From: Prochlorococcus marinus str. MIT 9314
GTDB taxonomy: Bacteria > Cyanobacteriota > Cyanobacteriia > PCC-6307 > Cyanobiaceae
Length of the DNA stretch: 64,000 nt
Reading direction: 5' to 3'
Assembly (NCBI RefSeq): GCF_000760035.1
Contig: NZ_JNAO01000013.1
Span: 248,001 to 312,000, forward strand
In this document: positions 53,526 to 62,738 of the stretch, piece after piece
How positions within the stretch are numbered: the stretch's first letter is position 1
How the letters are laid out: every line of letters starts with the position of its first letter
Program-made: the position numbers and the translations under genes
Notes under the pieces: generated by a model
Told to the model about the DNA's origin: nothing
Databases searched by the model: none
The model's input: the letters and a program-made list of their open reading frames with translations, nothing else

Positions 53526-54896
53526 TTAGTAACCTTTCATTTTGAAAATTAATTTAATTGTTTGAATAAATATTAATAGATCTAACCAAATAGATTTGTT
53601 TTGTATGTAAAAGAGATCATAACTTAGTTTTTCTGAAGAATCAGATATTGAGGAACCATAAGGGAAATTTACTTGCGCCCATCCACTAAGACCAGGTTTA
53701 ATAATATGCCTTAATTTATAGTTAGGGATCTTTTCATTAAGCTCTTCCTCAAGTTGAGGTCTTTCTGGTCGTGGTCCAATTAAACTCATATCACCAATTA
53801 AAACATTTATTAATTGAGGAAGTTCATCAATTCTTGCTTTTCTTATCAATCTTCCTACTTTAGTAATTCTTTTATCATTTTTATTTGCCCAAACTGCACC
53901 ATTATTTTCAGAATCGATTTTCATTGACCTTAATTTCCTTATTATTATTGGCTGCTCAAATAGACCTGTCCTAACTTGATTATAAAATACAGGACCGTTA
54001 TCTTCTAATTTGATTAGAATTGCAACAATGAATATTATTGGGAAAGTTAAAAATAATAATATGAGACTAAGAAAAACATCAGCCATTCTTTTTATCCTTA
54101 TATGAATTTTATTACTGTTTAAATATTTATTACTGTAATTAATAAAATTCAATGTAATAAATTGTGATGGAATCTTATGGACATATTTCTCGAACCATTC
54201 AGATTTATTTAGTATTTCTACATTATTTTTAAAAGTCTCATTAATAAGAAATTCAGTATTATCAAATTTCATACCTTCTGTCGCAATAACCACAGTTTTA
54301 AAGTCTTTTTCTTTACTGGAAAAAAGATCATTAATGCAATTTAATTTTATAATTTTTGTATTTTTATTGGTTAAAAAATTTTTAGATTGTTTCTTAAATA
54401 TCCTAATATCGTCTTCTTTACCAATAATAAATATTGATTTGTTTTTTTTATTTAAAGAATTAATAATTATCAATCTTAATGATTGAATAATTGCACTAGA
54501 TAAGCCAATAAATAAAAATGAATTCCTGCCAATTGGGAATAAGTATGGTAAAAATATTAAAATAATTTTGTCAAAAATATATACTAAAATTAAAACAAAT
54601 ATTGTTTTTAGTAATAGGTAATAAATTTCAATAAAAGCATTAGGGTATTTACTCTCTTTACTATATCTACCAAAAATGTAACTAAGTAATCCCCATGATA
54701 ATGATAATGTAAATACCTTTAAATTATCTATTGAATTTATTTTTGTAGAATTACTTAAATAAAAAAATATAAATATTGCAAGGTCTAAGAAGTAAAAAAT
54801 TAATAAGCTTTTTCTGCTTTGTATCCAAATTGGTAAAGATAGGCCAAAATAATTAGCTATATTTTCTCTTAGAGTGTAGTTTATTTTTGATTTCAT
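53526..54896 (-). CDS. Polyprenyl-phosphate sugar-1-phosphate transferase (WbaP-like)
   Basis: Starts a repeat unit by adding a hexose 1-phosphate to undecaprenyl phosphate. The 456-residue protein has four hydrophobic segments in the first 150 residues, a CoA-binding-like middle domain, one more membrane segment (VFLSLILLFLTFPIIFIVAI, about 272-291) and the catalytic sugar transferase domain. GPVFYNQVRTGL and IIRKLRSMK (about 302-325) begin the catalytic part, then VGRLIRKARIDELPQLINVLIGD with the catalytic Asp-Glu pair, GPRPERPQLEEEL and the final KPGLSGWAQVN. The gene is adjacent to rmlB, two bases away. Galactose or glucose is typical for this family, but the sugar is not determined. Confidence 0.92.
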   Translation of the reverse strand: MKSKINYTLRENIANYFGLSLPIWIQSRKSLLIFYFLDLAIFIFFYLSNSTKINSIDNLKVFTLSLSWGLLSYIFGRYSKESKYPNAFIEIYYLLLKTIFVLILVYIFDKIILIFLPYLFPIGRNSFLFIGLSSAIIQSLRLIIINSLNKKNKSIFIIGKEDDIRIFKKQSKNFLTNKNTKIIKLNCINDLFSSKEKDFKTVVIATEGMKFDNTEFLINETFKNNVEILNKSEWFEKYVHKIPSQFITLNFINYSNKYLNSNKIHIRIKRMADVFLSLILLFLTFPIIFIVAILIKLEDNGPVFYNQVRTGLFEQPIIIRKLRSMKIDSENNGAVWANKNDKRITKVGRLIRKARIDELPQLINVLIGDMSLIGPRPERPQLEEELNEKIPNYKLRHIIKPGLSGWAQVNFPYGSSISDSSEKLSYDLFYIQNKSIWLDLLIFIQTIKLIFKMKGY

Positions 54897-54897
54897 T

Positions 54898-55914
54898 TTA
54901 TTTTAAGTATTCCCACCAAGTTCTATTATTTAAATACCAATGAATAGTTAGTTCAATACCCTTATCAAATGATATTTTGGGTTTCCAATTCAATTCTTTT
55001 GTTAACTTATTTGGATCTATTGCATAGCGCTTATCATGTCCTGCTCTATCCTTGACATTCTGAATTAATTTTATGTGTGGATATTCTTTAGGAAAAAAAG
55101 TATCAAGACTATTGCATATTTTTTCTAATACTTCTTTATTGGTTCTTTCTCCAAAACCACCAATACAATATTTTTCTCCAATCCTACCTTTTTTGAAAAT
55201 GAGAAGTAATGCATCTATGTGATCATCAACAAATAACCAGTCTCTAATATTTAAACCATTACCATACAAAGGAATTGGTAAATTCTTAATCCCATTAGTT
55301 ATAGCTAGTGGAATAAGTTTGTCTATAAATTGAAAAGGTCCATAATTATTGCTGCAATTGGTAATAATTGTGGGTATGCAATAAGAGTGGAACCATGCGT
55401 TAACGAAATGATCACTAGCAGCTTTTGATGCAGAATATGGACTTCTTGGATCATAATTTGAATTCTCATTAAATTTACCAGTAGATCCAAGGCTCCCAAA
55501 GACCTCATCGGTACTTATATGCAGAAACTTAAAATTTTCTTTCTTTGAACCAGTAATTTTATTCCAATGAATCCTGGTCGCTTCAAGTAAATTGAATGTA
55601 CCAAAAACATTACTTTGTATAAATTGATCTGGATTACTTAGTGAGACATCTACATGACTCTCAGCAGCTAAGTGAAAAATTGCATCCGGATTAATTTGTT
55701 CAAATAAATTTATTAAAAGTTCTTTATTAGTTAAATTAACTAAATAGTGCTTATGTCTATGAGATGCATTAAATTCCTCAATTCTAGTTAATCCATTTTT
55801 ATAAGATAAAATATCGATATTGTAAATAATATTATTTTCCTCTTTAAGTAATCTTTTAATTAATGCGCCCCCTATAAAACCTGCACCTCCAGTTATTAAT
55901 ATTTTTTTAGTCAT
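54898..55914 (-). CDS. rfbB: dTDP-glucose 4,6-dehydratase
   Basis: Second step of dTDP-rhamnose synthesis: dTDP-glucose to dTDP-4-keto-6-deoxyglucose. It has 338 residues. ILITGGAGFIGGALIKRLL (5-23) is the NAD site. HLAAESHVDVSLSNPDQFI (about 80-98), HISTDEVFGSLGS with the Asp-Glu pair (about 131-143), DPRSPYSASKAASDH with catalytic Tyr/Lys and NNYGPFQFIDKLIPL complete the RmlB pattern. The gene is in a block with rmlA, rmlC and rmlD and directly precedes the WbaP-type gene. Confidence 0.97.
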   Translation of the reverse strand: MTKKILITGGAGFIGGALIKRLLKEENNIIYNIDILSYKNGLTRIEEFNASHRHKHYLVNLTNKELLINLFEQINPDAIFHLAAESHVDVSLSNPDQFIQSNVFGTFNLLEATRIHWNKITGSKKENFKFLHISTDEVFGSLGSTGKFNENSNYDPRSPYSASKAASDHFVNAWFHSYCIPTIITNCSNNYGPFQFIDKLIPLAITNGIKNLPIPLYGNGLNIRDWLFVDDHIDALLLIFKKGRIGEKYCIGGFGERTNKEVLEKICNSLDTFFPKEYPHIKLIQNVKDRAGHDKRYAIDPNKLTKELNWKPKISFDKGIELTIHWYLNNRTWWEYLK

Positions 55915-55950
55915 AGCAATAATTATAAAATAAACAAAAAATTAAAACTT

Positions 55951-56868
55951 TTAAATATTAAGGTTTTTTTCTTTTAATTGTTCTAATAGCATTTGGTAAA
56001 TTGATTTCTGCCAAGGTATTCTCTTTATATTTAATAATTTTTGGGTCGAATTGCAATCAAGAGCCGAAAAAAGGGGCCTTTGTGCATTTGTTTTATAATT
56101 TGAGCTCTTGGTGGGATTTATTATCTTATTTTTTTCTATCAATCCTAATTTTGAACCTATTGAGTATATTTCAAGAGCTAACTCATACCATGATGTAATA
56201 CCTTCATCAGTCCAATGATAAATAGGGTATTTATTAAAACTATATTGTTTGATAAGTTTATCTTTTGATATAAGCCCCCATATTACATTTGCTAGTGATT
56301 TTGTTGTGGTTGGTGAACCAAATTGATCTGAAATAACGTCAATTTGATCTCTTTTAGAGAGTAGCTCAATAATTTTTGAAGAAAAATTGCCCCCTTTTTC
56401 ACCCATTAGCCAGCTTGTTCTTAAGATGTAATAATTTTTTGATTTTGTCATTGCTTTTTGAATTTCATCCTCTCCTTCAGCTTTACTTTTACCATAAATA
56501 TTTATGGGATTTTTTATTTGATCAGTTTGATAGGGAAAATTCTGTGCTCCATTAAAAACGTAATCAGTACTTATGTGAATTAAATTACCCCCAACAAGAT
56601 TCAATGCTTTTGCAAAATATTTAGGAGCATCTCTATTGATCTTAAAACAAAGCTCATGATTTGATTCTGCTAAATCTACTGATGTATAGGCTGCACAATT
56701 TAAAATCCAATCTGGTTTTATATCTAAGGTTTTAATAAAACATTCTTGAGGATTGCTTAGGTCTAATTCTTTTCTATTAGGAGTTATTAAACATATATTT
56801 GCTGGCTTTGTTTTAATCAAGCTATAACCTAATTGACCTGATGATCCAGTAAGAAGAACTTTTATCAA
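55951..56868 (-). CDS. rfbD: dTDP-4-dehydrorhamnose reductase
   Basis: Last step of dTDP-L-rhamnose synthesis, an NADPH-dependent reduction. It has 305 residues. VLLTGSSGQLGYSLIKT (4-20) is the cofactor site. DWILNCAAYTSVDLAESNHELCF (from about 53) is the family pattern, followed by HISTDYVFNGAQNFPYQ (about 98-114) and the catalytic NIYGKSKAEGEDEI. RTSWLMGEKGGNF and VISDQFGSPTTTKSLA follow. The start is TTG 56868, overlapping the rmlC stop as TTGA, a four-base overlap. A 36-base gap separates it from rmlB. Confidence 0.96.
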   Translation of the reverse strand: MIKVLLTGSSGQLGYSLIKTKPANICLITPNRKELDLSNPQECFIKTLDIKPDWILNCAAYTSVDLAESNHELCFKINRDAPKYFAKALNLVGGNLIHISTDYVFNGAQNFPYQTDQIKNPINIYGKSKAEGEDEIQKAMTKSKNYYILRTSWLMGEKGGNFSSKIIELLSKRDQIDVISDQFGSPTTTKSLANVIWGLISKDKLIKQYSFNKYPIYHWTDEGITSWYELALEIYSIGSKLGLIEKNKIINPTKSSNYKTNAQRPLFSALDCNSTQKLLNIKRIPWQKSIYQMLLEQLKEKNLNI

Positions 56869-57452
56869 AAAAATTCTCCCTTTTCAATCAAATAATCAAT
56901 ACTTTTTGCATCGCTATCTTTCTTTGATAACTTAGGAAGCGTTTCATTTATTTTTTTTAATGGCCATTTTATTCCAACTTTATTTTCATTCCAAATCAAA
57001 GACCTCTCGTCCTTTCTAGACCAATAATTAGTTACCTTATAAGATACTCTTACCTTTTCACTCATAGTAAGGAAACCATGAGCGAATCCAGGAGGGATCC
57101 ATAATTGAAAATTATTTTCTTCATTTAGTTCTGTCCCAAACCAATCTAAAAAAGTACTGGAATTTTTTCTTAAATCCACAATAACATCGAATATTTCTCC
57201 ATTTGTAGCTCTTACTAATTTCCCTTGGGCAGCTGGGTTTAATTGAAAATGTAATCCACGCAAAATACCAAAAAAAGATAAGGATTCATTATCTTGTACA
57301 AAATTAATTCTCTCACCTATCACATCATCGAATAGTCTCCTATTCCAACTTTCAAAGAAAAACCCTCTTTCATCGATGATTAAATCTGGTTTGATTAATA
57401 AGGGGCCTGAAATTAAATTGCCTTTATTACTAATGATCTTATCAATTTTCAT
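56865..57452 (-). CDS. rfbC: dTDP-4-dehydrorhamnose 3,5-epimerase
   Basis: Third step of dTDP-rhamnose synthesis, a cofactor-free cupin epimerase. It has 195 residues. GPLLIKPDLIIDERGFFFESW (16-36) is the start of the cupin. FVQDNESLSFFGILRGLHFQLNP (about 51-73) carries the catalytic His, followed by AQGKLVRATNGEIFDVIVDLRK. The second His motif is replaced by the usual IPPGFAHGFLTMSE (about 118-131). TNYWSRKDERSLIWN follows in the C-terminal part. The stop overlaps the TTG start of rmlD. Confidence 0.97.
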   Translation of the reverse strand: MKIDKIISNKGNLISGPLLIKPDLIIDERGFFFESWNRRLFDDVIGERINFVQDNESLSFFGILRGLHFQLNPAAQGKLVRATNGEIFDVIVDLRKNSSTFLDWFGTELNEENNFQLWIPPGFAHGFLTMSEKVRVSYKVTNYWSRKDERSLIWNENKVGIKWPLKKINETLPKLSKKDSDAKSIDYLIEKGEFF

Positions 57453-57455
57453 TTA

Positions 57456-58343
57456 TTAATTTTCTAATAGATTATTTAAGTATTTTCCATATTCCTGATT
57501 CTTTTCTTTTTTGATAAGTTCTCTAAGTTCTATATCGTTTATTAAGCCAGTTCTCCAAGCAATTTCTTCTGGACATCCAACCTTTAAACCTTGCCTTTTT
57601 TCTATAGTTCTAATAAATGCCCCTGCCTCTTGTAGAGCATCAAATGTACCAGTATCAAGCCATGCCATACCTCTTCCAAGAATTTGAATATTTAATTTGT
57701 TTTCAACAAGATATCTTTGATTAATATCGCTAATTTCTAATTCTCCTCTTGAAGAGGGTTTTAATTCTCTTGCAAAATTAATTACTTTGTTATCAAAAAA
57801 ATAAATACCTGTGACAGCAAAATTACTAGATGGTTTTTTAGGCTTTTCTTCAATGCTTATAGCTTCGTTTTTTTTATTAAAATTTACTACGCCATATCTC
57901 CAGGGATCACTAACCGGATAAACAAATAGAGTAGCTCCTTGATCATTTTTATTCGCATTTTGAAGTTGAGAAATTAAATCATTCCCATAAAATAAATTAT
58001 CTCCAAGAATCAATACACAGGAGGAATTTCCAAGAAATTGCTCTGCGATCAAAAAGGCTTGTGCAATACCTTCTGGTTTCTCCTGACATGCGTATTCAAT
58101 TGATAAGCCCCAGCTATGCCCATTGCCAAGTAATTTTTTAAAAGAAGAAAGATGATCTTTACTGCATATAATTAATATTTCTTTTACCCCAGACATCATT
58201 AATGTTGTAAGAGGATAATAGATCATTGGTTTATCATAGATTGGTAGCAATTGTTTGCTGGTTGCTATTGTTAAGGGACTTAATCTTGAACCTATACCCC
58301 CTGCGAGTATTATTCCCTTTCTTCTTTTAATTGAATTATTCAT
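57456..58343 (-). CDS. rfbA: Glucose-1-phosphate thymidylyltransferase
   Basis: First step of dTDP-rhamnose synthesis: dTTP and glucose 1-phosphate to dTDP-glucose. It has 295 residues. GIILAGGIGSRLSPLTIATSKQLLP (about 10-34) is the nucleotide site with the phosphate-binding Arg and Lys. YDKPMIYYPLTTLMMSG follows. LILGDNLFYGNDL (about 110-122) holds the metal-binding Asp, and GRGMAWLDTGTFDALQEAG and CPEEIAWRTGLI are RmlA signatures. The stop lies three bases before rmlC. It opens the minus-strand rhamnose block after the polymerase/ligase gene, 41 bases away. Confidence 0.97.
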   Translation of the reverse strand: MNNSIKRRKGIILAGGIGSRLSPLTIATSKQLLPIYDKPMIYYPLTTLMMSGVKEILIICSKDHLSSFKKLLGNGHSWGLSIEYACQEKPEGIAQAFLIAEQFLGNSSCVLILGDNLFYGNDLISQLQNANKNDQGATLFVYPVSDPWRYGVVNFNKKNEAISIEEKPKKPSSNFAVTGIYFFDNKVINFARELKPSSRGELEISDINQRYLVENKLNIQILGRGMAWLDTGTFDALQEAGAFIRTIEKRQGLKVGCPEEIAWRTGLINDIELRELIKKEKNQEYGKYLNNLLEN

Positions 58344-58384
58344 ATATATACGTCTATAAAAAAATTATTCTTTTTAAAATGGAT

Positions 58385-59731
58385 TTATTCATTACTTTTA
58401 AAAAATCTATAAATTAAATCCTTTTTTAGATTTATAGGGCATTTATTTTCAATAATTATAGCCCTTAATCCTGCTATAAATATCCAGCTTGAAATGCTTA
58501 TTCTTAAGTCATAATAGAGAACATCATACAAATGAGACAAAATAAAAATCAAAGTAGCTGCCCACCATGACCTATCATTAATAATTTCTAAATTATTTTC
58601 GGTTTTAAAAATAAAAAAATAAGAATTAAATAGAATTGAAAAAATTGCAAGAAAAATTATCAGTGAAACAATAATTCCGTAATTAATGGATAATTCCAAA
58701 AATAGATTATGAGCATGATTGTTGAAAAGATTTGTTTTTTGAAAATATAATATTGAAAAAGTTGAAGCTCCCCATCCTAAAAATGGACGATTACTTATAA
58801 ATAATAATGATTTTTTCCAGATATCTAACCTTGGAAAAGCTTGAAGATTTAAGAAAATTTCACTGAATTTAGAAAATACTTTTTCAGGAATAAAGTTCAT
58901 CATTACTTCCTTATATTGGAGTGGCATATTTGGTATAAAAGTAACTAGAATTGTCATCAATAAAATTAGTATTAATGGCATTAACCAAAACAAAGTAATT
59001 CTTCCTAGTACTATAGGAATAGAGACAATAAGACCAATCCAGGCACCTCTGGAGTTAGTTAGAACTATACTTGTTGTGAATGTTATACAAATAACTAAAG
59101 CTATTATGGACTTAATTTTGAATCTTTTCTTTCTATTTATGAAAAGCACAGATAAGCATAATGGAAAAAGCAAAGTAAGCCATCCGCCAGCATAATTTGG
59201 ATTATTAAATAAACTTGTTAATCCTCCTCCATCTATAGGTCTTTGATACCAAACAACGAGACCGTTCATTAATTGAAATGGACCATTTATTTTAAAGAAA
59301 AATTGAGCAATTCCACTTATTAATATTGGGATTGAACTTGCAATAAATACTTTTGATAAGATAAGTCTTTTTTGTACTGAATCTAGATATGGTTGAAAAC
59401 CAATAAAGCAAAGGAAAAGTGGAATCCAATTTAATAAGCCAATCCAATTAAGAATAGGGTCCCAAGAATCTAAAAAACTTATTTGATTAAAGTGACCATT
59501 TATACACTTAAAAACCATAATAAAGGAAACAACAATTAAGGCGATATTGTATTTATCTCTAAGGATTTCAGACCTTTTTTTTATGATTCCTTTTGCTAAT
59601 GGATACAAAAGAACAATAGTTCCTACAAAAGGTGCTGAGGCGAGAAAGAAGACTCCCAGCAAAAATAATTTATTATCAATATCCTTTTTAATATTTCTAA
59701 ATAAAAAATTATTTGAATTTATTAATTTCAT
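58385..59731 (-). CDS. O-antigen ligase/polymerase family membrane protein (WaaL/Wzy)
   Basis: Multi-pass membrane protein of 448 residues with about ten to twelve hydrophobic segments. The diagnostic part is the large periplasmic loop and its end: ILTNSRGAWIGLIVSIPIVLG near 222-242, then FPRLDIWKKSLLFISNRPFLGWGASTFSI (from about 297) and NNHAHNLFLELSINYGI with the conserved His. This is the Wzy_C/O-antigen ligase pattern (NSRG...P..GwG...HNxxL). It could ligate finished chains to lipid A core, polymerise repeat units, or be an IctB-like relative. With a second polymerase candidate at 31708, the two roles cannot be told apart by sequence. It is the first gene of the minus-strand block and is close to the tRNA-Arg. 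Confidence 0.82.
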   Translation of the reverse strand: MKLINSNNFLFRNIKKDIDNKLFLLGVFFLASAPFVGTIVLLYPLAKGIIKKRSEILRDKYNIALIVVSFIMVFKCINGHFNQISFLDSWDPILNWIGLLNWIPLFLCFIGFQPYLDSVQKRLILSKVFIASSIPILISGIAQFFFKINGPFQLMNGLVVWYQRPIDGGGLTSLFNNPNYAGGWLTLLFPLCLSVLFINRKKRFKIKSIIALVICITFTTSIVLTNSRGAWIGLIVSIPIVLGRITLFWLMPLILILLMTILVTFIPNMPLQYKEVMMNFIPEKVFSKFSEIFLNLQAFPRLDIWKKSLLFISNRPFLGWGASTFSILYFQKTNLFNNHAHNLFLELSINYGIIVSLIIFLAIFSILFNSYFFIFKTENNLEIINDRSWWAATLIFILSHLYDVLYYDLRISISSWIFIAGLRAIIIENKCPINLKKDLIYRFFKSNE

Positions 59732-59820
59732 GAAAATTTATTTTAGCTTTCAACACGATTTAGGTAATTAAATTTATAAATAATATTTATCATCTTCACC
59801 AACGCATTTTATGAGACTTA

Positions 59821-59894
<74 letters not shown>

Positions 59895-60028
59895 ACTTAA
59901 TTATTATATCTGACAGTTATTGGTCGAACAATAATCCTAATGCTTTTAAATATATTATTACTAAAAAATTTTTGATAAAATACACTTACTATTATTTTTA
60001 ATAGAATGAATAGAGTTGCGAACTGATA

Positions 60029-60712
60029 GTGGCGAAAAAGCTGTCTGAGAAACAAAAAGAAGAAATTGTTAATTTTTTTAAATCAGGAAAATCTATTGAT
60101 CAACTATCTAAAGAATTTAATTATACAAAATTAACTATAGTAAGAAATTTGAAGAAAAATCTTGGTGAAACAAGATATTTAGAGTTATTTAAAAAAAATA
60201 AATTGACAACTCACAGCTTTAAATCTAAAGAGAAAGAATCTAAATTTAATAATGAAGAAGATAATTCAAGTATAAAAAACAAGATTGAAAACAACTATGA
60301 TAAAGAATTACTTAATAAAAAATCTGAGGAATTATTGCTATTCCAAAATCCTTTTACTGAGATAGTACCTTTAGATTATGAGATTGAGAATTCGACGCAA
60401 AAAGATTTATCTTCAATTCCTATCTGCGAGGTTGTTTTCCCAAAAGTTGTATACATGATAGTGAATAATAAAATTGAATTGGAAACCAAATTCCTTAAAG
60501 ATTATCCAGATTGGCATTTTCTAGCTGAGGAAGAGTTAAATAGAAAAACAATTGAAATTTATAATGATATGAAAATCGCAAAAAGGTTTTGCAATAAAGA
60601 ACATAAGATAATTAAAGTCCCAAATACTGAAGTTTTTAAAATTGTTTCTCCTATACTAATTTCCAGAGGAATTACAAGAATAATCAATGAAGAAAAATTG
60701 ATAGCCTTATAG
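60029..60712 (+). CDS. Hypothetical protein with N-terminal helix-turn-helix
   Basis: A 227-residue protein starting with GTG 60029. The first 45 residues look like a helix-turn-helix: EKQKEEIVNFFKSGKSIDQL, then SKEFNYTKLTIVRNLKKNLG. A charged linker rich in Lys, Glu, Ser and Asn (about 60-105) follows. The C-terminal half is conserved-looking, with ENSTQKDLSSIPICEVVFPK, a DYPDWHFLAEEEL stretch and PILISRGITRIINEEKLIAL. I do not recognise the whole family. It may be a DNA-binding regulator or a protein with an unknown C-terminal domain. It sits between tRNA-Arg and a converging small membrane protein gene and is outside the glycan operons. Confidence 0.75.
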   Translation: MAKKLSEKQKEEIVNFFKSGKSIDQLSKEFNYTKLTIVRNLKKNLGETRYLELFKKNKLTTHSFKSKEKESKFNNEEDNSSIKNKIENNYDKELLNKKSEELLLFQNPFTEIVPLDYEIENSTQKDLSSIPICEVVFPKVVYMIVNNKIELETKFLKDYPDWHFLAEEELNRKTIEIYNDMKIAKRFCNKEHKIIKVPNTEVFKIVSPILISRGITRIINEEKLIAL

Positions 60713-60717
60713 AGGCT

Positions 60718-60942
60718 TTAATTAATTTCTTTATTTGGACTAAAAGATAGAAAACTACCCATTAAAGCTCCGCTTATAAAACTAACACCAACTATAAAAC
60801 TAACGGGTAATTTAACAGTTTCACTCATTATTAAATTGACTTTTCTTTTTTCTGAACTATTTTGAATTCCAACCATAAGTATTAAAAATAAACAAACATT
60901 AAAAGTAAAGTTCAGAAATATTTTTTTTGGCTGTAAAAACAT
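60718..60942 (-). CDS. Small membrane protein, LapA/DUF1049-like
   Basis: A 74-residue protein with two hydrophobic segments: FLNFTFNVCLFLILMVGIQNS (about 9-29) and LPVSFIVGVSFISGALMGSFLSF (about 45-67). The order, with a helix ending in a Gln-Asn pair, a short connector, then a second helix with GALMGS, matches LapA/DUF1049 small proteins linked to lipopolysaccharide assembly. The start at 60942 gives both helices; a shorter start inside would lose the first. The stop is six bases from the HTH gene's stop. Its function in cyanobacteria is not established. Confidence 0.7.
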   Translation of the reverse strand: MFLQPKKIFLNFTFNVCLFLILMVGIQNSSEKRKVNLIMSETVKLPVSFIVGVSFISGALMGSFLSFSPNKEIN

Positions 60943-60963
60943 GAAGAATTTGATTAAAAAGCT

Positions 60964-61830
60964 TTAGTACATATTGTAAATTATACTTTTAGAAAGGTTA
61001 TTTTTTTTTGCTAAATATTTAGAAGCTGCAGATAAGCTTAAACCTGCATTAATTAAATTATGTAATTCTTTCTTTAATTCAATATAATCAAATTCAGAAT
61101 TCTTAGATTTTTTATCAATACCTTTAATTACTACCGTAATCTCACCACGAACATCTTTTCTTTCAAAAAAAACTATGGCCTCATTGATGTTGTGTCCAAT
61201 ATGCTCTTCAAATTTTTTTGTTAATTCCCTTGATACTTGAATTTCTCTCTCCCCTCCACAATATTCTTTTAATTCACTCAATAAATTTTTAAGGCGATTA
61301 GGGGACTCAAATAAAATTGTTGTTTTTTCATTACTACTTATGTTGAGAAGAATTTTTTTTCTTTCGGAATTTTTTTTGGGTAAAAAACCTTCAAATATAA
61401 ATTTTGAAGATGGAAGACCACTTGACGCAAGAGCAGTTATTGCTGCACATGGACCAGGAATGCAAGTTATTTTTAAACCAACAGATTTTGCAGCTTTAAT
61501 AAGATTCTCGCCTGGATCACAAATACTAGGCATGCCTGCATCACTAACTAGGGCAATAGATTTGCCAGATTTTAAATCATCAATCAATTTTGGGATCTTT
61601 TTGAAAGAATTATGCTCATTGAAGCTTATTAGATTGTTATTAAAGTCATATCTTTGCATTATCTTTTTTGTTTGCCTAGTGTCTTCGCAGACAATTAAAG
61701 AGACATTTTCTAGAATTTTGAGAGCTCTTATTGAGATATCGTTCAAATTCCCAATGGGTGTGCCAACAATATATAAAAAACCACTTTCAGGTTCTTGTTT
61801 TTTATGCGAGGATGAATATTTAATATTCAT
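60964..61830 (-). CDS. rsmI: 16S rRNA (cytidine1402-2'-O)-methyltransferase
   Basis: Methylates the 2'-O of C1402 in 16S rRNA. It has 288 residues. The N-terminus GFLYIVGTPIGNLNDISIRAL (about 17-37) is the RsmI signature. CEDTRQTKKIMQRYDF (from about 49) holds the SAM site, followed by SFNEHNSF and ALVSDAGMPSICDPGENLIKA (about 93-113). PGPCAAITALASSGLPSSKFIFEGFLP completes the tetrapyrrole-methylase-like pattern. The ATG at 61830 is three bases from the start of the divergent cysQ, so each promoter must overlap the other's coding sequence. Confidence 0.95.
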   Translation of the reverse strand: MNIKYSSSHKKQEPESGFLYIVGTPIGNLNDISIRALKILENVSLIVCEDTRQTKKIMQRYDFNNNLISFNEHNSFKKIPKLIDDLKSGKSIALVSDAGMPSICDPGENLIKAAKSVGLKITCIPGPCAAITALASSGLPSSKFIFEGFLPKKNSERKKILLNISSNEKTTILFESPNRLKNLLSELKEYCGGEREIQVSRELTKKFEEHIGHNINEAIVFFERKDVRGEITVVIKGIDKKSKNSEFDYIELKKELHNLINAGLSLSAASKYLAKKNNLSKSIIYNMY

Positions 61831-61833
61831 TTT

Positions 61834-62736
61834 GTGATTAAATTACCATCCGGTTTAGAAATAAATAATCTTATAGATGATTTGAAAGTCTTTAGTTGGG
61901 AAGCTTCTGAAATCTTGCTTTATTATTCTCAAATATTAAAAGATTCATGCAATAATAGCAATATTATTAAAAATAATAATATTGAAGATCCAGTTACTCT
62001 GGCTGATCTGGAAGTTAATAAATTAATTATTCAAAGAATTAATGGAAAATATAAAGATATTGGTTGGGCAATTTTGAGTGAAGAAAACGTAAAAATAAAA
62101 CCTCACAGTTGTGATATAAATTCTGATTGGATTTGGGTTCTGGATCCTCTTGATGGTACAAAGGACTTTATACAGGGAACTAATAATTATGCTATGCATT
62201 TAGCTCTGAACTATAAACAAAGACCTTATTTGGGTGTCGTTCTAATCCCAGAAAAGGATGAGCTATGGATCTCTGATGGGGAAAAGACATGGTGTGAGAT
62301 GAAGAACAGTACGACAAGTGGAACTAATCTTTCTAGGAGTAAAAATCTTAAAGAAATGATTATTGTCACAAGTAAAAATCATGGCAATGCAAACCTCCAT
62401 AATCTAATAGAAAAAGTTGGCTTTAAGGATGTTAAGGTTATGGGAAGTATTGGTTGTAAAATCTCCTCAATTTTAAGAGGAGAAAGTGACATATACATCA
62501 GCTTAAGCTTACCAGGTAAAAGTTCCCCAAAAGATTGGGATTTTTCTGCCCCAGAAGCTGTTCTAAAAGCTGCTGGAGGGGCCATTACAAATTTAGAGAA
62601 TGAACCTTTATCTTATGGGGAAAAAGATTTTGAACAGAAGGGAATCATAATCGCATCTAACAATAAACTGACACATAAAAAGGTCTGTTTTGATATTAAA
62701 GAAATTATTAAGAAATATGATTTATATCCCTTGTAG
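61834..62736 (+). CDS. cysQ: 3'(2'),5'-bisphosphate nucleotidase, CysQ-like
   Basis: Inositol-monophosphatase-fold enzyme that removes the 3'-phosphate of PAP or PAPS. It has 300 residues. The metal-binding motifs are EDPVTLADLEVNKLI (about 50-64), the Glu in AILSEENVK (about 81-89), and WVLDPLDGTKDFIQGTNNYAMHL (about 105-127). The C-terminal LPGKSSPKDWDFSAPEAVLKAAGG (about 229-252) binds the substrate sugar-phosphate. The start is GTG 61834, because a stop lies upstream in frame. It faces away from rsmI with only three bases between their starts. It ends two bases from the pnp stop on the opposite strand. Confidence 0.92.
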   Translation: MIKLPSGLEINNLIDDLKVFSWEASEILLYYSQILKDSCNNSNIIKNNNIEDPVTLADLEVNKLIIQRINGKYKDIGWAILSEENVKIKPHSCDINSDWIWVLDPLDGTKDFIQGTNNYAMHLALNYKQRPYLGVVLIPEKDELWISDGEKTWCEMKNSTTSGTNLSRSKNLKEMIIVTSKNHGNANLHNLIEKVGFKDVKVMGSIGCKISSILRGESDIYISLSLPGKSSPKDWDFSAPEAVLKAAGGAITNLENEPLSYGEKDFEQKGIIIASNNKLTHKKVCFDIKEIIKKYDLYPL

Positions 62737-62738
62737 CT

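Noticed and set aside
61340-61837. A 165-codon open frame on the + strand
   Set aside because: It is antisense to rsmI, whose motifs are clear; the frame reflects the composition of that gene.
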